NCBI GenBank assembly: GCA_018105865.1
Contig: CM030840.1
Coordinates: 10,033,794 to 10,097,793 of the forward strand
Source of the DNA: Metaphire vulgaris
Taxonomy: Eukaryota; Annelida; Clitellata; Crassiclitellata; Megascolecidae
DNA length: 64,000 nucleotides
Reading direction: 5' to 3'
This document shows, in pieces, positions 1-64,000 of the stretch; the stretch's first letter is position 1; each line of letters starts with the position of its first letter. The notes beneath the pieces are model-generated. The model saw only the letters and a list, made by a program, of their open reading frames with translations, did not search any database and was not told the origin of the DNA. Both the position numbers and the translations under genes were made by a program.

Positions 1-1083
1 CTCTGGTCTTAAACTCCAAGGCGATAATTGACGGGATTAAGTGTCTTGGGATTATTTGCTAGGGGATTAGTACTTTAGAGGGGGAATTAAATTTTTAAAG
101 TCATCCCCACACAGAGTAATTAATTTGAGGACAAGGCGTTCGCATGAAAACGTGAACATATTTCAGGCTAGATAGAAGCTAGAAAGATGCGGTTTGCTCC
201 GTTGTTGAGCATGTTTATTGCTCTTTCTATCCATCCATGCCAAAAGAAAAAAAATTGCGGGTAGGGATCACTCTACACCCTAAAATCGGACCCCTCCCCA
301 ACATTTTATTCAAATTTTGATCAAAGGTCAATAGCAAAACGTTTTCAGCGGTAACCCCCCAAATGTGAGAGAAAGTTGTAGGGAGGTGTAATTGGTAACA
401 GAGTAGCGCAAAAATTTTGAAGATCGGAGCCAATTTGGGGTAGTTAGGACTTTTCATACCCTAGTACCCATTGCTCGCTGAAATGACAATTACGCGAACA
501 GATTTTCAATCTGAAAAACCGAGCAACTCAGTATATTTCAGGCTATATAGAAGCTAGAAAGATGTGGTTTGCACCATTGTTGAGCATTTTTATTGGTCTT
601 TCAAACCATCCGTGCCAAAAAATTTGGGGGGTATGGTCCACTCTACACCCTGAAATCGAACCCTCTCCGACAAAAAATTTTCAAGTTCAAAAAAAATTTG
701 CAATGGTGACCCCCAACTGTGAGTGAGAGAGTTTTAGATGAGTGTAATTGGAACAGAATAGTGCAAAAATTTTGAAGATCGGACCATATTTGGCGTAGTT
801 ATGATTTTTCTATGCCTGGGCTTGAGATTTTTCCTATGCATTTCCCAGCCTTGGTCGCTATACAGCCAATATCCCTGGCTTATATAGTCAACAATATCAA
901 AAATGGTGCTGCCATCTATCGAATGGATGGTAACTAAATCGATTGTTGCGTTGGATTGCTGTAGAAAATTTATGTCCGGGGTACACACATGCTTATCTGG
1001 CGCGCCGTTTATAAACGGCTTACCCTGTTTGGATATGATTTTCCGCCACCGTTTATAAACGGCGAACCCCGGCAAAGGGTTAA
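1..1083. mobile_element. TTAA-ended repeat, left part outside or eroded
   Basis: Two degenerate internal copies start near 163 and 533, each with CAGGCTAxATAGAAGCTAG, a GGGTxxGGTCCACTCTA block and GCGGTAACCCCC. The same blocks recur at 14479-15487 and 40381-43306. The right end reads GGCAAAGGG followed by TTAA at 1080-1083. Perfect 16-bp palindromes with core CCGTTTATAAACGG occur at about 1005 and again near 1050. A piggyBac-like, TTAA-targeting non-autonomous element is the best reading; no transposase is visible. Confidence 0.55.
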
Positions 1084-1299
1084 AAGATTTCTGGATTAAG
1101 TGACGAGGATTAAGTGACTGGGATTAAAAGACCTGTCACCGATATTTGAAGTTTGAAGAGCATGTGCAGGGTTTTAACTACAGCTGCTAGCTACTACTAC
1201 TACTGCTACTACTATCAGTGCCACCACCACTCTTACTAGAGCTAAAGGATTATTTAATACATCTATGCAACATGTGCACTTCTTGTTTTATATCACATC
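1084..1299. repeat. Short spacer with TAC/CTG-type simple repeat
   Basis: A run of TAC/TGC triplets lies around 1187-1235. Nothing else is recognised between the TTAA repeat and the next TIR element. Confidence 0.6.
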
Positions 1300-1301
1300 T
1301 A

Positions 1302-2410
1302 CCGTATATACTCGCAGTTAGGTAGATCTCACAGATAGATCGACCCCATTTTTAGGTAAAAAAAAGTTAAGCAAATTTGCAATGATCTGCTTATAAGTCA
1401 ACAACAAAATTTTAAGAGCCAACAGATTTCATGAATGGCATATATTATGCTTGATCTACATTGAAATCAGGTCAACAGATAGCTGCTTTCTCCCAACCCA
1501 ATGTCTCCAGGCTGTTTCAGTGGCTGGAAGGTATTTGTTGTTCACCGAGTCCAAATGCTTGATTTTCGGATGTGCAGGGGGAGGGAGGGAAGGAGATGGC
1601 CAAGGCAGGTACCAGGCTACTGTATGCCTTAATTGCTTTATGATGCCAACTCCCAAGCCATGCCTGAGCAGACCAGGGCATTAGTCATAGTTGTCTGAAC
1701 TATGGCCTGTTAGACAGCCCAGCATATGAATAAGTGTTCCTGTGGATTTATATGGACTGCTGACCAATTGTTGAAAAGACCAGAATGCACTGAACATCAT
1801 GATTGTTGCCTAGAGCTGCACCACCAGCTGTAAAACTGGGTCAAAGCAGGACTTTCCAAAAATAACCTAGGTGGTCCCGCTTTACGGGCAAAAGCACTAG
1901 TTAACAATAGTTTTGAGGGCATGTCATTAATTGATGGACCAAAGGAAACTGCTGCTGCATGACCAGGGCCGGATTAAGGTCCGAGTGGGTCTGGGGCTGA
2001 GAAAAAAAGGCCATCGCCTATACTGAAAATCTCTGACAAGCAAAAAATAGTTATCTCCCTTCCAAATCGTGCTGCAAATCATGCTGACAAGCAAAAAAAG
2101 GTTATATCGAAAATCGGTGGGCCTATTTTCATGATGGGCTGGGGGGGCTACAGCTCCCTCAGCCCTGCCTTAATATGGCCCTGTGCATGACAGTGCCTAG
2201 TTTAGGAAAGGAGGAGCCAGACGATCACCATCTTTTGATGGACCCATCTTTAAACAGACACAACGTGGCTTAACGTTGCAATGCATTAAGCAATGTGCTT
2301 CCTTACAAAAGCTCTTTGGAAAATTGCATTGACTTGCAAATAAGTTGACTCAGCATTTTAAAGTGAATTTTAAGGCATACATTTTTTGACTTATCTGTGA
2401 GTATATGTGG
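1302..2410. mobile_element. TA-flanked TIR element, Tc1/mariner-like, family A copy 1
   Basis: The left end is CCGTATATACTCGCAG and the right end is the inverse of CCACATATACTCACAG, flanked by TA at 1300-1301 and 2411-2412. Just inside lies a segment with AGATAGATCGACCCC that recurs in copies at 21862-22527 and 48200-49320. There is no transposase frame, so it is non-autonomous. A hAT MITE at 1964-2183 interrupts it. Confidence 0.75.
1964..2183. mobile_element. hAT-type MITE, 220 bp
   Basis: The ends are CAGGGCCGGATTAAGG and CCTTAATATGGCCCTG. They are flanked by a perfect 8-bp duplication TGCATGAC at 1956-1963 and 2184-2191. Length, TIR start CAGGG and 8-bp TSD fit a hAT non-autonomous element inserted into the older TA-flanked element. 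Confidence 0.88.
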
Positions 2411-2607
2411 TATGTTTTTTCAATTTGCAATTTTAATGGTCTTTTCCTGCTAAGTTGCTCCTAGGTTGGATACCAAAAGCAACTTTTGCAACATCACAAG
2501 CACAAATTGATGAGAAATGAACACGTTGAATTTTGAAAAATATTTGCAGCTCATGCATGATTTGTTATCACTAAGATTTTGACTTTTGCATTTTAAAATG
2601 TGAATCA

Positions 2608-3240
2608 TCATTCATGTCTTATGCATTCTTCAGTTGTCGCTGGAATGACCACGTCACGCTACTGCTGAAGGATCGCCTCCACTGGCTGTACGTTCAACAG
2701 CGTATTGTTTACAAGCATTTAAATGAGAATCTCTCAATTCCCACTGATCTGTCTTGTGGTGTCCCTCAAGGCTTGGTTTTTGGACCTCTGTTATTTACTC
2801 TCTATACAACCCCCTTGGGTTCATCACTTCTTGATGAACATCAAGTGGCTTATCATCTTTATACTGATGATACTCAAATTCTCATCTCTTTTGATCAATC
2901 TTCTTCAAACTCATCCATTGAGACTTTATCCACTGCTTTACTAATATTCAGTCATGGATGGATTCAAATAAACTTTTTTTAAATTCATCAAAAACTGAGT
3001 TCTTGCTATTAGATATTGCATTGGCTAACTGAATAAGAACAGGCTTGGGGAGGAGATGTCTGATGCGAAAGATGTCCCAAATATGATAATGAGAAATTTT
3101 GCAGACTGAATTTATGTGACTAGTAAAAGAGAGGGAAGAGTCAAATATCACACCAAGGTTGCAAGCAGAAGTACTTCTAGGGACAACAGTGGAATCTCCT
3201 AGTACTACAGATTTCAGAGATTCAATTTTGGTCAAATAAT
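2608..3240 (+). pseudogene. Mosaic of LINE reverse-transcriptase fragments, partly inverted
   Basis: Reading + strand, 2634-2716 encodes WNDHVTLLLKDRLHWL, a C-terminal motif of CR1/L2-like LINEs. It is joined near 2717 to an RT segment of a different element, with CGVPQGLVFGPLLF and YHLYTDDTQIL, ending at KTEFLLL near 3010. Then the strand flips: 3012-3235 reads on the minus strand as VVLGDSTVVP, ACNLGVIFDSSLSF and LPKPVLIQLANA, which is the part that should follow in the same kind of element. It is dead sequence. Confidence 0.75.
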
Positions 3241-3269
3241 GACAATAAATAGAGAAACATTTTCATCAG

Positions 3270-3740
3270 GGCTGATCATAAGATATTGGTGTAGGCGGAA
3301 CTATTTACATACCTCAATGGCATTATCTCAGAAAACTGCTCCATAGAAGAAGAAATAAATGCCAAACTCAAAAAGGATGAGTTGCCATCTGGAAAATAAA
3401 AACCATATGGAAAGATAATAATATCAACACCAAAACAAAGAAGAGAATAATGGGAGGTGGTGCGTGCAGTGCAGCATCATAGCTGCGATATTTTTGACAC
3501 ATACAGTAGAACAGCGAAGATAGGTCAACGCTAAACAGGACAATCCAACAAGGAATTATGTCTGGAACAAGACAAAGATGGTGACAAAAAAAGAATTGGC
3601 AGATGGCGTGGAAGAGTGGACAGGATTACAGTAGTGAACAGCAGTCAGGAAAATACAGGATACACTGCTGGAGAAAGGAAATATATGGGTATGGGACAAT
3701 GGGATGATGAGAGCATGGGTTTTCCCCGATTACTTATAAC
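3270..3740 (+). pseudogene. Degenerate LINE reverse-transcriptase remnant
   Basis: The start reads LFTYLNGIISENCSIEEEIN AKLKK in one frame, like the YLGSIIS-EEEIN block of RTE/jockey-type LINEs. Later bases contain many stops and frame changes, with WRGRVDRI-like and GWDNGMM-like remnants. No termini were found. Confidence 0.45.
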
Positions 3741-4270
3741 TGCTGGACTTTACTATTTACTACATTTGTGTGCGGTTTATCTATGAAAATATTTACTTGC
3801 TTCTGGATTTCTGCGGCCTGTAAGCATGGAGTAGCCTATAAACGAAAGCAGCGATTTGGCATGAAAATACGGTAGTTATATTGCTACTTTAGCCTACCTC
3901 GGGACCTACTTTTTTAGTCTTGGTGAACAGTGCTTCTGAATATTCTATCCAAATGGAACTATATTAATTGTCTTTTACATTATATATAAATATTTTATAT
4001 GCATGCAGTGCATTGCTTATAAGGTAATTTACAAAAGTTGTTGGTGTCAGAGTGATTGATTGTGAAGATATATCATATGTACTTTGGTGCCAGCTCATGG
4101 TTCCACACAGATAGCCCCCTAGCTGAATGCTGCAATTTTACTATAACCAATCACTGTTTTGACATAAACTATCATATTGGATGATAAATTGCTTAAGGTT
4201 ACATGTCTGTGACATTATGTTTACATGATTACTAAATATTAAAAAAATTGAAATGGTTTCTTCTGTTTAG
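3741..4270. other. Intron sequence upstream of first visible UBASH3 exon
   Basis: AT-rich with no recognised element or open frame. It ends in the pyrimidine-rich acceptor used by the exon at 4271. Confidence 0.6.
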
Positions 4271-59495
<55,225 letters not shown>

Positions 59496-60115
59496 TCTTG
59501 GACTGCTGCTGCATGACCTATTCTGAATCTAGATCACAACTGTCTGGATTGTTTGACATTGAAAATGCATGTATTTCAATACATTTGCAGTGTTTCGGGT
59601 ATCTACAAACAATCATCGAGGATGTTCATGAGAGTGAAAATTAAATTATTAGGTTTATTAGACAACAAACATCAATCATTTTTTGTGCTGTATGATGTCG
59701 TGCAGTATGATTTATTAAATTGCTCGTCAAGAATGAGTTGCTCATCCAAAATCCGAAAGCACATTACAAATTATAAAATGCGAGTCTGTAAATACTTAGG
59801 TACAGTTATTCCATGATATTTAAATAACCTACTTTTTGCTTTTAAGGTTTGCAGCTGTAGTGCACATAATTTAAGATCTAACTAAGCAACTCTAAGCATG
59901 CCATCTTGTTTTAATGTTTTAAAATAATTTTGGATACAACACATATCCACTATTAAATCTGAAGTTTAATCTGATGCACAGCATCTTGTATCTTCCGAGG
60001 ATACCGGTAGTCCCATTGTATTTTAATTTTTATTTAATTTGTCATTAAAATGTTTACACTTTTACACTTTCTTTAGTTTACTAATGAGATATGGTATACT
60101 CCTAATAAAACCCAG
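59496..60115 (+). other. UBASH3: Probable 3' UTR of UBASH3 with AATAAA
   Basis: The sequence after the stop is AT-rich with no recognised repeat. A canonical AATAAA is at 60104-60109. The cleavage site would lie roughly 10-30 bases later. Short open frames here (for example 59553-59816) show no family resemblance. The extent of the UTR is inference. Confidence 0.45.
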
Positions 60116-60539
60116 TTATTAGTATGATGGGTATATATCTTGTGAGTTTTTTACAATTTCAAAGTTGGTTAATTTTAGTTATTCTCTTGCATGGGCTCCT
60201 TAATATCTAGAATTGACAGTGTGCTTTGATGAAACAGAGATAGCTCTATTTTTTATGTCAATTAATACTTCTGACAGTTACTATATTATGAAATTATGAT
60301 TATCAGAAATTTTCTGGATTCGTTTTTATATGTTGATAATGAGATTTTAATGGAGAATGTTGATATTTTTATTGTTTAATGTTTATTTGGTTTAATTTTT
60401 TATCATAACATTGCTACTAAACATCTGGAACAGTTTTGATTACCTACTGGCAGGGGCGCCCATCCCCCTGGATGCTGGAAGCAGCTTCCCCTTTTCTGTC
60501 CTCCCTCCCCTCTTCTACCCCTAAAAGGGGTCTGTGGTA
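60116..60539. other. Intergenic sequence downstream of UBASH3
   Basis: AT-rich, then a C-rich stretch near 60480-60530; no gene seen. Confidence 0.5.
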
Positions 60540-60765
60540 TGGTACGCGGATTATTGACCACAGGACGATTGACCATAGGACGATTGACCATAGGACGATT
60601 GACCACTGGACGATTGACCATAGCGGACTTTTGACCACTGGACGATTGACCACAGCGGACTTTTGACCACTGGACGATTGACCACAGCCGTGAGTATCAG
60701 GCTTAGCACACTGTCTGCTGCATGCATGCATGCACGCATACAAAAATAGGAAACCAAATGCTATT

Positions 60766-60810
<45 letters not shown>

Positions 60811-61427
60811 ATAACATTTGTATATGTATGTATATATATGTATATATATGTATATATATGTATATATACATATATATGTATATGTATGTATATGTATGTA
60901 TATATATGTATATATGTATATATATGTATATATATGTATATATATGTATATATATGTATATATGTATATATGCATGTATATATATGTATATATATGTATA
61001 TATATATGTATATATATGTATATATATGTATATATAAATGTATATATTTATGTATATATATGTATATATATATGTATATATATGTATGTATATATATGTA
61101 TATATATAAATGTATATATATGTATAAATATAAATTTTTATATATAATATATATAATATTTATATATATATATATCGACTCACTATTGTCCTTTTCATCA
61201 TTCCAGCATTTGGTTTCCTTTTTTTGTATGCGTGCATGCATGCATGCAGCAGACAGCGTGCTAAGCCTGATACTCACGGCTGTGGTCAATCGTCCAGTGG
61301 TCAAAAGTCCGCTGTGGTCAATCGTCCAGTGGTCAAAAGTCCGCTGTGGTCAATCGTCCTAGTGGTCAATCGTCCTATGGTCAATCGTCCTATGGTCAAT
61401 CGTCCTGTGGTCAATAGTCCTAGAACC
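60540..61427. mobile_element. Fold-back element with minisatellite arms and TATATG loop, 888 bp
   Basis: The left end is TGGTACGCGGATTATTG and the right end CAATAGTCCTAGAACC; an 8-bp direct repeat CTGTGGTA lies at 60532-60539 and 61428-61435. The arms (60540-60770 and 61195-61427) are inverse copies: GACCACTGGACGATT units, then GTGAGTATCAGGCTTAGCAC, GCATGCATGCATGC and ACCAAATG. The loop is about 400 bases of TATATG/TATATA repeat. Confidence 0.9.
60769..61175. repeat. (TATATG)n / (TA)n microsatellite loop
   Basis: A pure TA run at 60769-60806, then TATATATG-type units to about 61110, then TATAAA variants. Confidence 0.97.
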
Positions 61428-61435
61428 CTGTGGTA

Positions 61436-61937
61436 TAACCCTGGAAAAATTTTTGAAATCAATAGATGATCGTAGGTGAGTTTCAGTGCATTTTGGACAT
61501 TAAATCACGCACTTCGGTGCACCAGGATAGGTTTCGTGCCAGTAACTTCTAATTCTTAATTTCTGGAAAATTCCAATATCCACAGAGCACTACTAAATGT
61601 AAGTTGAAACTAAAGAGGGATATTGCAGTAGTTGCGCTGGCAAACTTCAAAATTACCTGCAAATTATCTATTGACAATATGACCACATCCAAATAAAATA
61701 AAATGTTATTTTTAGTATTTATTTTAAAAATTAGATTTCTCCAACAACCGCACCTACATTTTTTTACATAGACACATTAAAGCTGCAACAACTGCACAAT
61801 GGGTAACTAGACTTAAGGCAACTGACTGAAACAAGCAAATTATTAGCAGTATCTAATTACACCGTTTCACGGTTTTGAATGGATTGTAATTTGTTGATGA
61901 AGGTCTTTGGAAGGCTATAGTGGTGGGATTTGCAGTA
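61436..61937. other. Unassigned intergenic sequence
   Basis: No gene or repeat recognised. Confidence 0.5.
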
Positions 61938-62711
61938 CCGTATTTTCGCACGTACTGCCCGCACCCCGTGGATAGCCCGCACCCGCGGATAGCCCGCAAA
62001 AAATACATATCCTGTAAAATATGAATCAGAAAGCCCGCACCCTTGCATTCCCTGCAGCCTTCCCATTACCCGCACCCTCCAATTGCCCGCATATTCTCAT
62101 TTGAGGTGACAGGTGGGTTTGGAGACAAAGGCATTGTGGAGGGGACAGGATCGACCTCACGGGGTGGGAGAGGGTTGATCCGGGCAGGGGGGAGTCTTGT
62201 CCCCGTGCAGACCTCTACTACCAATCATGGTAGCCTTAAGTGTCTCTCTGTCATTTCTGTACCTGGTACTTTCTTTATATACCGAAATGCCATCAGTGTA
62301 TCTCTAGACGGGTGTCAGCTGCCCGGGGTTGGTCAGCTGCCTGCTGTTGGTCACCATCAAAGGTGAACAGGTCATTTGTCACAACCCACCTGCCTTCGCC
62401 CGGGGCATTGTTGGGACTTGCTTCCACCAAAGAGAATCAGCCATGCATGAAATTGCTGTAGTGGGAGATACAACAATGCCCTATTGTGTTCATTTGGCAG
62501 TTAAACACTATGGGCAGGGGTAATTGGTGAAAAGTAGGGATGGAAATGGGTGGGAAGGGTATGAGGAGATGAATTGGAAAAAGCTGCATTCTGTTGACAC
62601 AATTTCTGTAGAATTTGAATCAGATTGCCCTCACCTCCGCATTGCCCGCACCTGGCATTTTTTGTTTGTAAAAAATCACATAGCCCGCGGGCAGTACGAG
62701 CGAAAATACGG
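61938..62711. mobile_element. TA-flanked TIR element, CCGTATTTTCGC family, 774 bp
   Basis: The terminal repeats (start CCGTATTTTCGCACGTACTG) match at 24 of 25 positions; TA is at 61936-61937 and 62712-62713. AGCCCGCACCC units repeat inside both ends. There is no transposase; a 107-codon frame at 62043-62366 is not recognised. Confidence 0.87.
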
Positions 62712-62713
62712 TA

Positions 62714-63440
62714 GTCGAATTTGGAATGTAAACTTCAAGTAAGTCTATTGTTTTGTTATAAATTATTTATATTTCACAGGAAGTTTACACTCTGCATCAT
62801 TAGAATGACTGTACATAAAAGTGACAATGATAATAAAATTTTATGAATTCCTGATAATAATGAGCTTGAATTCATCAATCATTTATTTATTTCTCTTTAC
62901 AACAATGATAGAATATAATATAGCATTGAGCAGTATAACATAAAAATTCAGAAATTCACTTATAAATAGATGCTCATGAGTTTACAGCTAGTAAGATGTA
63001 TTTTGAGAAATGGGTCAACCTAAGGATTATAAATCGGTCAAGTGGTCGACCCTGAGTAGCTATGAGTTAGTAGTAAAGATGGACACTTATTGAAAGTTTA
63101 GTCAATATTAATCACTAGTTACATAGCTCCTAGTTAATGTTAATTGATTACTGGTAAAAAGAGGAATTGAATTGAATTGAGTTAGCTTATATGAAGTTAT
63201 GAAATTGCACTGCAGTAATTGCACAGGCATTTATAGAATTAATATGTTACTATGTTACTCTAACGTGATACCAAAACTCAGGGGGGAATTTCCTTCCCCC
63301 TAGCATTTTTAGGAAGCATTTGCTTCATTTGCCCCCTTCTGTGGGCTCCCCTGCCTACTGGACACAAAATGTTTGGTGTCAGAAAATTCCATTTGATTCT
63401 GCTATAAGCAAAAGCCATTGTTAGGCATTATTAATTAAAT
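62714..63440. other. Unassigned intergenic sequence
   Basis: GAATTGAATTGAATTG short repeat near 63164 and a G/C-rich palindrome GGGGGGAATTTCC-TTCCCCC near 63281. Nothing else. Confidence 0.5.
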
Positions 63441-64000
63441 CAGTGGTTCCCAAACTTTTTCGGTCGGCGTACCCCTTCAGACATTTTTCGAAAATCCGTG
63501 TACCCCTAATTTTCAAAGTAAATTTAAGGAAGCACACTTTCAATTTTTAAAAGCATAAACATGGTATCTGAATCATGAAATTTAATAATGTCTTCAAACC
63601 TACATGTAATCGGACTGCATTAGCCATAATTATTAACTAGTTACTAGACCTACTAGGTTTTATTAAAGCTTATTAGGATAAAAATATCGTACTTGTAGCA
63701 TTCAAAGTTAAACTTGCATAACCTATCGGTCTAATGAAAACAATAAAATGAATCAATGAGATGGATGAGGTTGCATCTCATCAGCCAGTTTCGAGAATCT
63801 TGGCTGCGTCTTTGATCCACACAGGGCGATTTTTGAATTTGCCGCGCTGACCAAGGAAGAGTCCAATACCACAAGGTGATAGGACATGTTAAACTTTAAA
63901 CTTATAGCGAGGGGTGATGGGTTAGAGGAGTCCAAAAGGTCTACATCTGTCACTGCAGTTTGAGAAAATCAAATCCAATCACAATTTTTTATAACTTTTG
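63441..64000. mobile_element. Left end of a hAT-type element, right end off-window
   Basis: CAGTGGTTCCCAAACTTTTT then CGGTCGGCGTACCCC is a classic hAT terminus, preceded by AATTAAAT (63433-63440) as candidate target duplication. A 66-codon minus frame at 63753-63953 has no recognised domain. Confidence 0.65.

Noticed and set aside
59553..59816. Gene of 87 codons
   Set aside because: Lies in the likely UBASH3 3' UTR; no family resemblance.
60703..61362. Frames of YIYIYMYIY on both strands
   Set aside because: Translation of the TATATG loop; simple-repeat artefact.
62043..62366. Gene of 107 codons
   Set aside because: Within the TA-flanked element, low complexity, no similarity seen.

Overview
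The window is a eukaryotic (metazoan) genomic segment: AT-rich, intron-bearing and saturated with transposable elements. I see no bacterial-type operon, CRISPR array or complete tRNA/rRNA gene. The LINE, hAT, TTAA and TA-flanked repeats, tRNA-derived SINE and simple repeats suggest an invertebrate with a large, repeat-rich genome, but I cannot name the species. Several stop codons inside elements sit where a CGA arginine codon is expected, which fits CpG decay.

The only host gene I can support is a + strand UBASH3 (TULA/Sts family) gene. I reconstructed eight coding exons from homology and splice sites: 4271-4440, 25124-25332, 27235-27322, 30826-31441, 36528-36650, 45201-45293, 53673-53915 and 59239-59495. 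All phases agree, and they give 598 in-frame codons plus a stop. They encode the second half of the 2H phosphoesterase domain, an SH3 domain, a Ser/Thr-rich linker and a histidine-phosphatase (PGM) domain whose key residues lie on four different exons. The 5' exons (UBA domain and first 2H motif) are not in the window. The fifth exon is preceded by a 173-bp tandem duplication whose first copy differs by one base, turning a CGA codon into an in-frame TGA.

The introns are layered mobile-element deposits. Intron 1 (about 20.7 kb) holds several CR1/L2-like LINE pieces in both orientations, jockey/RTE-like fragments, a retroelement fragment of unsure class, two copies of a LINE-related non-autonomous element, a TTAA-flanked element, and several hAT elements with 8-bp target duplications. 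Later introns hold pogo-, Harbinger- and Tc1-like TIR elements, a hAT transposase gene broken by a LINE, a LINE broken by a TTAA element that is itself broken by a hAT, nested hAT elements, a tRNA-derived SINE, a GGTACC-rich inverted repeat, and a hAT carrying a decayed transposase gene.

Downstream of the UBASH3 stop there is a likely 3' UTR with AATAAA at 60104, an 888-bp fold-back element with a TATATG loop, a TA-flanked TIR element, and the start of another hAT element running off the right edge.

The most notable items are the stop-bearing exon duplication in UBASH3, the fold-back minisatellite element, nested insertions that restore an open frame when removed in thought, a hAT-bounded unit holding a reverse-transcriptase body, and two copies of a LINE-derived non-autonomous family. 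All family names rest on motif recognition by eye.
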